Below are positions 36,870-46,439 of a stretch of DNA of 64,000 nt, one piece after another. Each line of letters starts with the position of its first letter. Position 1 is the stretch's first letter. Source of the stretch: Luteibacter sp. OK325 (GTDB lineage: Bacteria > Pseudomonadota > Gammaproteobacteria > Xanthomonadales > Rhodanobacteraceae); the NCBI RefSeq assembly GCF_003050935.1, contig NZ_QAOX01000013.1, forward strand, positions 17,112 to 81,111, written 5' to 3'. The notes under the pieces are model-generated. The model searched no databases. It saw nothing but the letters and a program-made list of their open reading frames with translations, and had not been told where the DNA came from. A program made the position numbers and the translations under genes.

Positions 36870-39062
36870 TCATGGCTGTCCCGGATGATAGGTCCACTCG
36901 ACGTGCCCCTGCAGTTCCTCGGGCCAGAAGTACACGGTCCGCAGGTTGCCGGTGGTGTACCGCTCTGCTTCGTCGTTGAAATGCTTCGATGACGCATCGC
37001 CACTTTCGCCACCCGCCGTGATCGCCCGCGCGTGCACCTTCTCGCCGAACTCCACCACCGCAACGAAACTGTTTCCACTCGTCCCGTAGTAACGCTTCGT
37101 TCCCGGCCAGCGGTGCGCGCCGAACGAGGCCAGCGAGCCCCATCGCGACGAGGTAAACGGTACCGGGATGCTGGGCTTCGCGTCGTCGAAGGGTTGCACG
37201 ATGGCGCCGTCGATACGCTGGAAGCGGTTCACTTCACCCCAGGGCACGCCCCAGCTGCCGAAGTCGTGCTCGAGACGGTCAGCGGCTTCGACCAGTGCAT
37301 TCAGGCGCACTTGCGGTCCGGCTTTCTCGGCCATCACGTCGTACACCGAGAGTCCCTCCTGCGTATCCAGCTTGCTGGCCTTGTCCCAGAGGATGTCACC
37401 CCAGAACACCGCCAGCGAGGTTGGCATCGAGGTGATGCCCCAACGATAGTCCCAGGTTCGCAGCAAGGCGATGGGGCCGGCGAGCTTGCGCTTCATCGGA
37501 TCGGTCGGCGGCAGCGCATCGTAGTCCCCGATGAGGATCGGGAGCTGCCGTGCGAACGCTGGCAAATAGGGATCGAAGGCGGCATCGATCAACGAGGCAA
37601 GCGTGAATTCGTGGCGCCCTGTGAGGACCCGCGTCGCGTGCAGACCCCGGGGATTCTCGCCAACGGCGTCCATGTATCTCGGAAAGTCTGCCTGCTTCGG
37701 ACTGTCGGGACCTGCCGCCGAATACGGCCAGTCGTTCGTATTGAAGATCCAGCCGGTTGGTGGGTTGAACAGATGCGGCGCCTTGTCCAGCGGCAGGAGG
37801 CCTTTCCAGTCGGTCGCCGGGTCACTGCCGTCGACCGGCTTCGTATAGTCGAAGCGGTTGTCGCGGTTCGGGATGAACTGTGGATGCAGGTACGCAATAT
37901 TGCCCTTGTCATCCGCGTAGATCGTGTTGTTCGAGGAGTTCGCCTTGAACTCAGCCACCTTCATATAAGCCGCGTAGTCGTTCGCCGTGGTCCGCAGCCA
38001 GCTCTGCTGCAAGGCCTCCAACGGCTTGTTCATCAGCGCGACCGCGATCCACTTGTCGCCCTCGGTACGCACGACCGGGCCATGGTGCGTGGCATACACC
38101 GTGAAGGTTCGCACCGCCCGCGTGCCATCGGCGGCGCGGTACGGCACGACGATCTCGCGCGAGGTTATCGGGCGAAGTTCCTTGCCATACCGATAAAACG
38201 GCTTTCCGTCCTTCTGCACGATGGTCTCGGCAAATTCATCGACGACATCCGCGCCGGTCGAGGTGTGCATCCAGCCGATGTGCTTGTTGAAACCCTGGTA
38301 GATGAAGAACTGCCCCCAGGTCACGGCGCCGTAAGCATCGAGGCCATCATCGCTCGACATCTGCAGCTCGGAGCGGAAGAAGAAGGAGGTGTGCGGGTTG
38401 ATGAGCAGCAGCGCGTGACCATCGGCCGTGAGCTTCGGTGCGATGGCGATGCCGTTCGAACCGGTCGGCTCTTCCCAACTGGAAGGCGGCGTGAACTGGG
38501 CTAGCGCGCCTTGCGGATCCTTGCCATAGAACGCTTGCAGACCCTTAGTCGAAACCCGCTCGATATCGCCACCGATGCTGCCTTCGCTGAAGCTCAGCGC
38601 CATCCACGGCTCGAAATGAGTTATCACCCGCGGATGCACGTTCGGATGCGTGGCCAGGTAGTAGTTGAGACCGTCGGCCCAGGCGTCCATCAACGACTTC
38701 AACCAACGCGGACTGCGCGAGTACAAGCCCTGAAGTTGCGCCGGGTCGATGAAAAGCCTCTGCCGCAGATCCTGCCAGATGGCCGATTCGCCCTCGGCCT
38801 CGGCTGTGCGTCCGAGCGAGGTCAGGTAATTGGTCTCGACGCGGTTGAAGTCGTCTTCGGCCTGGGTATATGCCATGCCGAACACCGCATCGGCATCGGT
38901 ATGTCCGTGGACGTGTGCGATGCCCCAGTTATCGCGCTGCACCGTGACGGCCTGTGCTTCGCGGTTCCACCGCAGGGCGTCGCCCTCTTCGGCATGGACG
39001 GAGGACAGGGCACATATCGCGCCCAGAAAGAGCATCAGCGTGATCCGACGGTGAGCGGGCAT
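36870..39062 (-). CDS. Penicillin acylase (S45) family secreted acylase
   Basis: This 730-residue N-terminal-nucleophile hydrolase is made as a precursor that cleaves itself into two chains. The signal peptide ends near Ala24. The alpha-chain block [29 protein letters not shown] is split below by family spacing: DNWGIAHV leads to [11 protein letters not shown]. The self-cleavage site is the Gly201-Ser202 bond in [11 protein letters not shown], making Ser202 the nucleophile. Relatives hydrolyse beta-lactams, acyl-homoserine lactones or other N-acyl compounds, and the choice here cannot be made from sequence. It sits directly upstream of a secreted amidohydrolase, so the two may act in sequence on a periplasmic amide. 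Confidence 0.92.
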   Translation of the reverse strand: MPAHRRITLMLFLGAICALSSVHAEEGDALRWNREAQAVTVQRDNWGIAHVHGHTDADAVFGMAYTQAEDDFNRVETNYLTSLGRTAEAEGESAIWQDLRQRLFIDPAQLQGLYSRSPRWLKSLMDAWADGLNYYLATHPNVHPRVITHFEPWMALSFSEGSIGGDIERVSTKGLQAFYGKDPQGALAQFTPPSSWEEPTGSNGIAIAPKLTADGHALLLINPHTSFFFRSELQMSSDDGLDAYGAVTWGQFFIYQGFNKHIGWMHTSTGADVVDEFAETIVQKDGKPFYRYGKELRPITSREIVVPYRAADGTRAVRTFTVYATHHGPVVRTEGDKWIAVALMNKPLEALQQSWLRTTANDYAAYMKVAEFKANSSNNTIYADDKGNIAYLHPQFIPNRDNRFDYTKPVDGSDPATDWKGLLPLDKAPHLFNPPTGWIFNTNDWPYSAAGPDSPKQADFPRYMDAVGENPRGLHATRVLTGRHEFTLASLIDAAFDPYLPAFARQLPILIGDYDALPPTDPMKRKLAGPIALLRTWDYRWGITSMPTSLAVFWGDILWDKASKLDTQEGLSVYDVMAEKAGPQVRLNALVEAADRLEHDFGSWGVPWGEVNRFQRIDGAIVQPFDDAKPSIPVPFTSSRWGSLASFGAHRWPGTKRYYGTSGNSFVAVVEFGEKVHARAITAGGESGDASSKHFNDEAERYTTGNLRTVYFWPEELQGHVEWTYHPGQP

Positions 39063-39537
39063 CGATCATTTCCCCTGAACGAATCACGATCCTAACCGGT
39101 CTGGCGGAACTTATCGCGATCGAAATTCGGCAACCACCGGAGCTGCCGGTGGATAGCCTTGCGAAACTTCTCACGAGTTAAGTTCGACCATCCATCGTGG
39201 ACATCTCTACTTCATATCGGTGAAGCAATTGCCACCGTCGTGGCCGCATTGCAGTGCGTCGCCCACAAGGCTTGCACGACACAGCTTCCGGTCGGCTTAG
39301 TTCCGGCTTAGCGAAAGAACCCGCCCCATGTCCTCGTCTATAGATGTCGGAGACATCGACACGGAACAGGATCGCTACGAAGTTCTCGTCAAACGAAACC
39401 TGCACGAAACCAACAGAGCGTACGTTCGCACCATCAGGCTGCACGTGGTGGATTGATTCGCGACCAAGGGCTCTGCGCTGACGAGCAGACATGCGATCAG
39501 GTTGTACTCAGTTACCTCAAGAAATCGAGGATGCAAA
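39063..39537. other. Intergenic region with lower GC
   Basis: This 475-bp gap between divergent acylase and glycosyltransferase genes has visibly lower GC than its surroundings. It holds a perfect hairpin CCACCGG-agctg-CCGGTGG (39134-39152), a direct repeat TTCCGGNNGGCTTAG/TTCCGGCTTAG (about 39287-39312), and one short open frame at 39328-39456. Nothing else convincing is seen. Confidence 0.5.
39328..39456 (+). CDS. Possible small protein, 42 residues
   Basis: A short frame from ATG 39328 encodes 42 charged residues (start MSSSIDVGDIDTEQDRYEVL), ending RTIRLHVVD. It is too short to recognise and has no clear ribosome-binding site. Its protein-like composition, with alternating charged and hydrophobic residues, is the only support. 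It could be a gene remnant. Confidence 0.2.
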   Translation: MSSSIDVGDIDTEQDRYEVLVKRNLHETNRAYVRTIRLHVVD

Positions 39538-40677
39538 ATGCGAATCCATTACCTTGTTACGAGTCTCGAGGGCGGCGGCGCCGAGTTCGTCATTCCCGAT
39601 ATCGTCAACGTGATCCGGGATCTCGGTCACGAACTCCACGTCTTTGTCTGCGAGCCTCGCGACCGCCTGGCCGAGCCACGACTGATCAAGGCGGGCATCC
39701 CTTACACATTGATGTCCGAACGAAAGGCTACGAAGCTCGCCTGTATTTACAGGTACGCGAAAGTGGTTCGGGCGTCACCGCCCGATCTGATCTGGACCTC
39801 GCTAAGCCACGCGACGCGGGTCGGCCAGATGGTCGGCGCGATGTTCGGTGTTCCCGTCGTGAGTTGGAAGCACAGTGCCGACGTCAAGCCACACATCCGC
39901 AGGTCGCAGCGTTCGAGCCACTTGTGGATCGCCGACTCGCAGGATGTCGCGGAGTACCTGCAGGAGTCGATGGGCGTCGAACAAGGCAGGATCGCCAGCT
40001 GGCCACTCTTCAGCCCGACGTCTTCAGAAATACCTCTTCCCCGCTGGGACGGGACCGGGCCGCTGCGCATTGGCAGCTCCGGACGTCTGCATCCCCAAAA
40101 GAACTACGATCTTCTTATCCGCGCAGTGGATCGACTTCGCCGCGACGACCCGGAAGCCTACTCCAGAATAGAGGTTTCGATCGCAGGTGACGGACCACTC
40201 CGTGCCGAGCTGCAAAGCCTGATTTCGTCCCTGGATTTAAGGGAGAAAGTCAGGCTGATGGGCTGGGTCTCTGATATGCCCGCTTACCTGCGCAGCCTGC
40301 ATCTTTACGTTCAACCGTCCGTCTATGAAGGCATGTGCATCGCGGCTCACGAAGCCATGGCGGCAGGCCTTCCGGTCGTCGCCACGCCGGTCGGCGAACT
40401 TCGCCGAAGCATCCAGCCGGGACGCACCGGCGTACTGCTCGAAGGCGACATCGTCAGCGGTCTCGTAGCGGCAACGCGTGGGCTCACCGCCCACCCGGAC
40501 ATGCTGACAATCCTTGGTGAGAACGCGAAGGCCTACGTGGAGCGCACGATGGGTGCCGGAGCTTTCGCTCGCAACGGACGCGAGGTGCTCCGACGAATAG
40601 AGAGTGACGTAATGAAAGGTCGTCCCAGGGTTCCGACGTCCCACCGCCCGGCGACCTCCGGCTATCAGCGGAACTGA
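39538..40677 (+). CDS. Glycosyltransferase family 4 (GT-B), orphan
   Basis: This 379-residue GT-B enzyme starts IHYLVTSLEGGGAEFVIPDI, the usual acceptor-domain opening. The donor domain has GSSGRLHPQKNYDLLIRAV and LYVQPSVYEGMCIAAHEAMAAGLPVVAT, the EX7E region. ATG at 39538 has GAGG seven bases upstream. No other polysaccharide genes are adjacent, and its base composition looks slightly lower in GC than the neighbouring housekeeping genes. A recent insertion or a single-gene surface modification function is plausible. The final 25 residues (RPRVPTSHRPATSG) are low-complexity. Confidence 0.88.
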   Translation: MRIHYLVTSLEGGGAEFVIPDIVNVIRDLGHELHVFVCEPRDRLAEPRLIKAGIPYTLMSERKATKLACIYRYAKVVRASPPDLIWTSLSHATRVGQMVGAMFGVPVVSWKHSADVKPHIRRSQRSSHLWIADSQDVAEYLQESMGVEQGRIASWPLFSPTSSEIPLPRWDGTGPLRIGSSGRLHPQKNYDLLIRAVDRLRRDDPEAYSRIEVSIAGDGPLRAELQSLISSLDLREKVRLMGWVSDMPAYLRSLHLYVQPSVYEGMCIAAHEAMAAGLPVVATPVGELRRSIQPGRTGVLLEGDIVSGLVAATRGLTAHPDMLTILGENAKAYVERTMGAGAFARNGREVLRRIESDVMKGRPRVPTSHRPATSGYQRN

Positions 40678-40718
40678 CTAGCGCGTCGACGCGAGGAAGG
40701 CGCGGTCGTTGTTGATAC

Positions 40719-41645
40719 TCAGTCTTCCGGATACGCCAACGCGTAATCGAACGCCGCCCGTACTGCCGCCACCTGCGCTTCGTTGCACTGCCGCGACGTG
40801 GCGCGTGGGCTGTCCGGATAGACCTCGGTGGTCGTGACGTAACGCGCGTTGGTGATGCCGGCGCACAAGCCCAGCTTCTTCAGGTCGTACTCGATCACGC
40901 CATGCGCGACGACCGGCGAGCCGATGATCTCGTGGTGTTCGTCCGCTGGAGCGATATGCGTGACCTTGGCGACGGCCTCGATGATCGTTTCCTGGAATTC
41001 CGGTTGGCGGTTAAAGGTATCGTCGACCAGGTAGAAGCCATCGGGAATCTCGCCCGGCTCGTATTCCTTGCCGTCACGCGCCGCCACCGCCGGACGAAAC
41101 TCCGACTCGTCCGAATCGGTGGTTTCGTGCAGGTCGATGTGCACCAGCACCTTGTCGACCAGTGGCGCGAGCAGATTCACCAGCGCAGCCGACTCGGCGG
41201 CCGGACTGCCTTCGCGGAAATTGCGGTTCGGATCGATCGCATCCGGATTCCAGCGCTGGATACGTTCGTAGGCCCAGGGACTGATGCATGGCAACACCAG
41301 CAGGTTGGCGCGGCCGGCGTAGTCGCCGGCGTGGTCGCGCACGAACTGCAGCGCCCCTTCGACGCCACTGGTCTCGTAACCGTGCACGCCGCCGGTCACC
41401 AGCAGGACGGGAAGGTCATCGCGCCAACCCCGGCTGCGGATCGCGAGCAAGGGATATTTCCCCTCCGCGTAGTCAAGTACGCCGTATTCAGAGACGTCGA
41501 AGCGATCACGCAGCGCATCGATCGCCGTCATGACGTCGACTGCATAGCTGCGGCTCTTCACCTGGCGCGAACGCCAGTTGGCGACTTCAGCAGCGCCCCA
41601 GGGTTGTCCGGGCATGCCGATGGGGTACGAAGATGGCGTGGTCAT
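40719..41645 (-). CDS. M14 family metallocarboxypeptidase
   Basis: This 308-residue zinc peptidase of the M14/succinylglutamate desuccinylase-like group has GGVHGYETSG, with the first zinc ligands in the HGYE pattern (about residues 85-88). The third zinc histidine is in KVLVHIDLHETTDSDE. Downstream, DPNRNF carries the conserved substrate-binding arginine. The start at 41645 (MTTPSSYPIG) is preferred over an in-frame start six codons upstream. No signal peptide is present, so it probably acts in the cytoplasm. It stands alone between a glycosyltransferase and a PAP2 gene. Confidence 0.87.
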   Translation of the reverse strand: MTTPSSYPIGMPGQPWGAAEVANWRSRQVKSRSYAVDVMTAIDALRDRFDVSEYGVLDYAEGKYPLLAIRSRGWRDDLPVLLVTGGVHGYETSGVEGALQFVRDHAGDYAGRANLLVLPCISPWAYERIQRWNPDAIDPNRNFREGSPAAESAALVNLLAPLVDKVLVHIDLHETTDSDESEFRPAVAARDGKEYEPGEIPDGFYLVDDTFNRQPEFQETIIEAVAKVTHIAPADEHHEIIGSPVVAHGVIEYDLKKLGLCAGITNARYVTTTEVYPDSPRATSRQCNEAQVAAVRAAFDYALAYPED

Positions 41646-41749
41646 GAGCCGGATAGTAAACATTTTCGGAAGATCAGGTATTCATAAGCATTGCGGCTTA
41701 ACCTCAGACCTTGGCGGCATGCCGGCCGCCGCTAGGAGGAGGTGGGGCC

Positions 41750-42373
41750 ATGGCACTACGAACGTGGGCATGCCTGTGCGCGCTGGCCGTATCGGCCCCG
41801 GCCTTCGCAGGCGGTGGACCGCTCGGCATCGATCATCGACTCCACTACGACAACAGCGGCATCTGGAAACGCAGCAACCAGAAGATCCTCGCCACCGGAA
41901 CCGCCGTGACCATCATCGGCGGGGCGCTGCTGCTGGGCGACAACGACGAGTTCGGCGACACACTCTGGCGCTCGGTGGATTCGGTCGTTCTGGCTAGCGC
42001 CACAACGGACGTGCTCAAGCTGGGCTTCCGGCGACAGCGCCCTTCCGAGACGGATGACCCGGACAAATTCTTTTCCAGCGGCAAGAAGAACAACAGCTTC
42101 CCGAGTGGCGAAGTGACCCTCATATCGGCGGCCGTTACGCCGTTCATCGTCCACTACGGCGAGGATCACCCGATGGTCTACGCCCTCGCCCTGCTGCCTG
42201 CCTACGACATGGTCGCGCGCATGAAGACCCGGGGCCACTGGCAAACCGACGTCCTGGCCGGCGCCGCGATCGGCACCGGCTTCGGTATCTGGGCCTCGCA
42301 CCGGAATTCACCCTTCATCCTCAGTCTGTTGCCGGGTGGCTTCCAGGTGGGCTTCATCAAGCACTTCGACTAG
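41750..42373 (+). CDS. PAP2 family phosphatase
   Basis: This 207-residue envelope protein has a signal peptide (residues 1-19, ending PAFA) and a PAP2 acid-phosphatase core. The three family motifs are visible as KLGFRRQRP, FPSGEVTL (usual form PSGH, here Glu replaces His) and the final RMKTRGHWQTDVLAG. The missing motif-2 histidine (Glu instead) may affect activity. The ATG at 41750 has an unusually strong Shine-Dalgarno, AGGAGGAGG. Substrates may be undecaprenyl pyrophosphate or phospholipid phosphates, which is inference. It is convergent with yicC. Confidence 0.85.
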   Translation: MALRTWACLCALAVSAPAFAGGGPLGIDHRLHYDNSGIWKRSNQKILATGTAVTIIGGALLLGDNDEFGDTLWRSVDSVVLASATTDVLKLGFRRQRPSETDDPDKFFSSGKKNNSFPSGEVTLISAAVTPFIVHYGEDHPMVYALALLPAYDMVARMKTRGHWQTDVLAGAAIGTGFGIWASHRNSPFILSLLPGGFQVGFIKHFD

Positions 42374-42388
42374 GCGGCTTGCCGGCCG

Positions 42389-43252
42389 TCACTCGATGTT
42401 CTGAACCTGCTCGCGCATCTGCTCGATCAACACCTTGAGCTCGACCGCGGCGTTCGTGGTACGCGAGTCGACGGACTTCGAGCCCAGCGTATTCGCCTCG
42501 CGGTTGAACTCCTGCATGAGGAAGTCCAGGCGGCGGCCGACCGGCTCCTTCAGCGCGAGCACGCGGCGGGCTTCGGAGATGTGGGTGGCCAGGCGGTCGA
42601 GCTCTTCGTCCACGTCGATGCGGGTGATCTGCAGCACCAGTTCCTGCTCGAGACGGCCCGGGTCGGCCGGCTGGCGGATATCGGCCAGGCGTCCTTCGAG
42701 GCGCAGGCGCAGGGCGGCCTGGATCTCGGGCAGCCAGCCGCGGACGTCGCCAACGATCTTCTCGATGCCGTTCAGACGCTCGATCAGCAGCTCGCCCAGC
42801 TTGGTGCCTTCGCGGCCGCGGGTGTCGTTGAGGGTGACCAGGGCACGGTCGAGCACCTCGATCAGGGCCACCTGCAGGGCATCGGCGTCCGTTTCCGCCT
42901 GGCGCAGCACACCGGGGAAGCGGAGCAGCTCGGTGAACTCGATGGACATGCGCGGGAAGCGATGTTCGAGGTCCAGCGCCAGCTCGGACAGGCGCGCCAG
43001 CATCTGGTTGTTGACCTGCAGGCCCTCGCTGGAGCCGGCTTCGCTGCGCAGGCGCACGGTGAGATCGACCTTGCCGCGCGACAGATGGGCGCCGATGCGC
43101 TCGCGCAGGGTGCTTTCGAAGCTGCGCAGCTCCTCGGGCAGCCGGGGGCTGATCTCGAGGTAGCGGTGGTTCACGGTGCGCAGTTCGCAGGTGAGGGTGC
43201 CGGTGGGGCCAGCGCTCTCGGCGGAGGCGTAAGCGGTCATGCTGCGGATCAT
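42389..43252 (-). CDS. YicC family endoribonuclease
   Basis: This 287-residue YicC-family protein is now regarded as an endoribonuclease (E. coli YicC/Rny-type activity on small RNAs such as RyhB). It begins MIRSMTAYASAESAGPTGTL, and the family end is GRRLDFLMQEFNREANTLGSKS with an acidic helix after it. The start at 43252 is chosen because homologues begin at MIRSMTA. It is divergent from rph, as in E. coli, where rph and yicC are neighbours. Confidence 0.95.
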   Translation of the reverse strand: MIRSMTAYASAESAGPTGTLTCELRTVNHRYLEISPRLPEELRSFESTLRERIGAHLSRGKVDLTVRLRSEAGSSEGLQVNNQMLARLSELALDLEHRFPRMSIEFTELLRFPGVLRQAETDADALQVALIEVLDRALVTLNDTRGREGTKLGELLIERLNGIEKIVGDVRGWLPEIQAALRLRLEGRLADIRQPADPGRLEQELVLQITRIDVDEELDRLATHISEARRVLALKEPVGRRLDFLMQEFNREANTLGSKSVDSRTTNAAVELKVLIEQMREQVQNIE

Positions 43253-43327
43253 GGATGGCTCGCTTGCGCGGCGGGAAAGACCGCAATGGTAAACTGACCC
43301 ACCGTCCGCGCCCAAATCAGGTTATCC

Positions 43328-44059
43328 ATGACTTTTTCCCGTCCGAGCGGCCGCGCCGCCGACCAGCTGCGCGCCGTCAGCATCGAACGCCACTACACCC
43401 GCCATGCGGAAGGTTCCGTTCTGGTGTCCTTTGGCGACACCAAGGTGCTGTGCACAGCCTCGGTCGAAGAGCGCGTTCCGCCGTGGCTTCGCGGCAAGGG
43501 CGAGGGCTGGGTCACGGCCGAGTACGGCATGCTGCCCCGCGCCACCACCGACCGCACCCAGCGTGAAGCCGCGCGCGGCGGCCAGGGCGGTCGCACCATG
43601 GAGATCCAGCGTCTGATCGGCCGCTCCCTGCGCGCCTGCGTGGACCGCGCCGCCCTGGGCGAGCGGGTCATCACCCTGGACTGCGACGTGATCCAGGCCG
43701 ACGGCGGCACCCGCACGGCGGCCATCACCGGCGCCTACGTGGCGCTCGTGGATGCCGTGGCCACGCTGACCAAGCGCAATGCCATCAAGCGCAACCCCAT
43801 TCTCGGCGCCATCGCGGCGGTCTCCGTGGGCATCTATAACGGCGTGCCAGTGCTCGACCTCGACTACGCCGAGGATTCCAACTGCGACACCGACATGAAC
43901 GTGGTGATGAACGACGGCGGTGGTTTCATCGAGGTGCAGGGCACCGCCGAGGGCCACGCCTTCCGCCGCGACGAGATGAATGCCCTGATGGACCTGGCCG
44001 CCAAGGGTATCGACGAGCTGGTGATCGCCCAGCGCGCCGCGCTGGAGAGCGCCCCGTGA
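43328..44059 (+). CDS. rph: Ribonuclease PH
   Basis: This 243-residue phosphorolytic 3'-to-5' exoribonuclease trims tRNA 3' ends. Signatures include [25 protein letters not shown], split by the family's phosphate-binding [11 protein letters not shown] and [13 protein letters not shown]. The size matches active RNase PH (238 in E. coli), and unlike E. coli K-12 there is no frameshift. Its stop overlaps the next GTG start (GTGA), and it opens a four-gene operon rph-GNAT-rdgB-hemW. Confidence 0.97.
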   Translation: MTFSRPSGRAADQLRAVSIERHYTRHAEGSVLVSFGDTKVLCTASVEERVPPWLRGKGEGWVTAEYGMLPRATTDRTQREAARGGQGGRTMEIQRLIGRSLRACVDRAALGERVITLDCDVIQADGGTRTAAITGAYVALVDAVATLTKRNAIKRNPILGAIAAVSVGIYNGVPVLDLDYAEDSNCDTDMNVVMNDGGGFIEVQGTAEGHAFRRDEMNALMDLAAKGIDELVIAQRAALESAP

Positions 44060-44568
44060 CCGAGGTACGCGCGGCCACGCCCGACGATCTCGATGCCATC
44101 GTCGAGGTTCATCGTGCCGCCTTCGGCCGCGATGCCGAGGCCGATCTGGTCCGCCGTCTGGTCGCCGCCGGACGCGCCTCGATCTCGCTGGTGGCCGTGG
44201 ACGAGGAAGACACCGTGCTCGGCCACGTGCTGTTCTCGCCGGTGACCATCGAAGAAGGCGACGACGGCAAGTCGCTCGGCCTGTCGCCGGTCGCCGTCCA
44301 TCCGGATCACCAGCGCCAGGGCATCGGCCACGACCTGGTCGAGGAAGGCATCGGTGCCTGCTTCGTGCAGGACGCACGCGCCGTCTTCGTCCTTGGTTCG
44401 CCGGCGTATTACACCCAGTTCGGCTTCGCCAAGGCATCCGCGCACGACCTGCGCGATGCCTATGAAGGCGGCAACGCCTTCCAGGTGCTGCCGCTCACGA
44501 TCGATGGCCTGGCCGGCTATCGCGGTCGCGTGGACTACGCGCCCGAGTTCGCGGCCGAGGGGCTTTGA
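44056..44568 (+). CDS. GNAT family N-acetyltransferase (YhbS-like)
   Basis: This 170-residue acetyltransferase of the YhbS type has the acetyl-CoA-binding motif A as [16 protein letters not shown] (about residues 76-91). A conserved [15 protein letters not shown] follows. Its GTG start overlaps the rph stop codon by 4 bp, which shows translational coupling. The acceptor substrate is not apparent. Its position inside the rph-rdgB-hemW operon suggests housekeeping rather than resistance, but that is inference. Confidence 0.9.
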   Translation: MTEVRAATPDDLDAIVEVHRAAFGRDAEADLVRRLVAAGRASISLVAVDEEDTVLGHVLFSPVTIEEGDDGKSLGLSPVAVHPDHQRQGIGHDLVEEGIGACFVQDARAVFVLGSPAYYTQFGFAKASAHDLRDAYEGGNAFQVLPLTIDGLAGYRGRVDYAPEFAAEGL

Positions 44569-44572
44569 GCCG

Positions 44573-45166
44573 ATGCGTCTCGTACTGGCTTCCGGTAATG
44601 CGGGCAAGGTCGTCGAGCTGGAGCAGCTGCTCGCCGGTAGCGGTGTGCAGCTGGTACCGCAAACCGCCCTTGGCGTGAGCGACGCCGAGGAAACCGGCCT
44701 GACCTTCGTCGAGAACGCGCTGATCAAGGCGCGCCACGCCGCGCGTGCCACCGGCATGCCCGCGCTGGCCGACGACTCGGGCATCTGTGTCGACGCCCTC
44801 GGTGGCGCACCCGGGCTGTATGCCGCGCGCTACGCGGGCAAGCACGGCGACAGTGCGGCGAATAATGCCAAGCTGCTGCACGAGCTCGCCGGCGTGCCGA
44901 CGGAAAAACGCAGCGCCTACTTCATCGCCGTGCTCGTGGTACTGCGCCACGCCGACGATCCGGCACCGCTGGTCGCCGAGGGTCGCTGGCACGGGCGTAT
45001 CCTCGAGGCACCCCGTGGCGCAGGCGGTTTCGGCTACGACCCGCTATTCCTTCCCGACGGCCACGCACTCGGCGCCGCCGAACTGGACCCGGCCCTGAAG
45101 AACCGCCTCAGCCATCGCGGCCAGGCGCTGGAAGTGCTCAAGGCCCGCTTCGCCGAGCTGTCATGA
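44573..45166 (+). CDS. rdgB: XTP/dITP diphosphatase (RdgB/HAM1)
   Basis: This 197-residue pyrophosphatase removes non-canonical purine nucleotides (XTP, dITP) from the nucleotide pool. The N-terminal LVLASGNAGKVVELEQLL and the metal-binding ADDSGICVDALGGAPG (about residues 64-80) are clear, and the C-terminal GFGYDPLFLPDG and SHRGQAL match. The start at 44573 is used because the longer open frame upstream lies inside the GNAT gene. It begins 4 bp after that gene's stop, and its own stop overlaps the hemW start (ATGA). Confidence 0.97.
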   Translation: MRLVLASGNAGKVVELEQLLAGSGVQLVPQTALGVSDAEETGLTFVENALIKARHAARATGMPALADDSGICVDALGGAPGLYAARYAGKHGDSAANNAKLLHELAGVPTEKRSAYFIAVLVVLRHADDPAPLVAEGRWHGRILEAPRGAGGFGYDPLFLPDGHALGAAELDPALKNRLSHRGQALEVLKARFAELS

Positions 45167-46320
45167 CTCTCGTCCCGCCACCGCTGTCGCTCTATGTCCA
45201 CATGCCGTGGTGCGTGCGCAAATGCCCGTACTGCGACTTCAACTCGCACGGCGTACGCGGCACACCCGCCTATGCCGAGTACGTGGACGTACTCCTCGCG
45301 GACCTCGACGCGGACCTGCGTGATTTCGGCGAGGCCATTGGCGGCCGGCCTGTTGAAACGGTGTTCTTCGGTGGCGGCACGCCGAGTCTGTTCGCCCCGG
45401 AGCTGGTCGGTCGTTTCCTCGACGGCGCCCGGCGGCGCCTGGTCTTCGCCTCCAACGCGGAAATCACCCTGGAGACGAACCCCGGCACCGTCGAGCACGG
45501 ACGATTCGACGGCTATCTCGCCGCCGGCGTGAATCGCATTTCGTTCGGCGTGCAGAGTTTCGACAACGACAAGCTCCACCGGCTGGGCCGCATCCACTCC
45601 GCCCACGAGGCGGAAGACGCCGTGCGCCAGGCCCGGGATGCCGGCATCGACAACATCAATATCGACCTGATGTACGCCTTGCCCGAACAGACGCTCGACG
45701 GCGCGCTGGACGACGTACGACGGGCCATGGCGCTGTCACCCACGCATATCTCGCACTACCAGCTCACGCTGGAACCGAATACGGCCTTTGCCGCGAACCC
45801 GCCGCCTCTGCCCGACGACGACGCGGCATGGGCCATCCAGGAAGCCTGCGAAGCGAGCCTGGCCGCCGGTGGCTACGGGCAGTACGAAGTCTCGGCCTAT
45901 GCTGCGCCCGGTCGCCGGTGCGCGCACAACCTCAACTACTGGCGCTTCGGTGACTACCTTGGCATCGGCGCGGGCGCGCACGGCAAGATCACCGATGCCG
46001 CCGGGGTGCATCGCCGCTGGAAGACCCGCCTGCCCGCCGCTTACCTCGCCTCGTCGGGCCAGCCGGGCCGGATCGGCGGCGATACCCTCGTTGGCGGCGA
46101 CGACTTGCCTTTCGAGTACATGCTCAACGCCCTGCGCCTGATCGACGGCGTACCCGCGGCTGACTTTGCCGAGCGGACCGGTCTTGCCGCAGCCACCATC
46201 GCCCCGGCCCGGGCGACCTGCATCGCACGCGGCTGGTTGGTGGACGACCCCACTGTCCTGCGCACCACGCCGCTGGGTCAACGCTTCCTCAACAATGTCA
46301 TCGAAGCCTTCATGGCCTGA
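45163..46320 (+). CDS. hemW: Radical SAM heme chaperone HemW
   Basis: This 385-residue radical SAM protein has the iron-sulfur motif CVRKCPYC (CX3CX2C) near residue 17, followed by TVFFGGGTPS and RISFGVQSF. It is shorter at the N-terminus than HemN, so it is assigned to HemW, the heme chaperone, rather than the oxygen-independent coproporphyrinogen oxidase. The start overlaps the rdgB stop by 4 bp. The rdgB-hemW pairing is conserved in many gammaproteobacteria. Confidence 0.95.
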   Translation: MTLVPPPLSLYVHMPWCVRKCPYCDFNSHGVRGTPAYAEYVDVLLADLDADLRDFGEAIGGRPVETVFFGGGTPSLFAPELVGRFLDGARRRLVFASNAEITLETNPGTVEHGRFDGYLAAGVNRISFGVQSFDNDKLHRLGRIHSAHEAEDAVRQARDAGIDNINIDLMYALPEQTLDGALDDVRRAMALSPTHISHYQLTLEPNTAFAANPPPLPDDDAAWAIQEACEASLAAGGYGQYEVSAYAAPGRRCAHNLNYWRFGDYLGIGAGAHGKITDAAGVHRRWKTRLPAAYLASSGQPGRIGGDTLVGGDDLPFEYMLNALRLIDGVPAADFAERTGLAAATIAPARATCIARGWLVDDPTVLRTTPLGQRFLNNVIEAFMA

Positions 46321-46439
46321 TTGCTGCCGTTTCCGCTCCTAGTCCATAAGCCCTAAGCCGTAAGCCCGCCGGTCACCCGCTGGCGCCCATAGGGTGCGGA
46401 CGCCTAAACTCGACCCCAGGCAGGGGAGAAACCAATCGA

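Noticed and set aside
37032..38504. 490-codon plus-strand open frame opposite the acylase gene
   Set aside because: It is antisense to an S45 acylase with intact catalytic site and has no recognisable domain.
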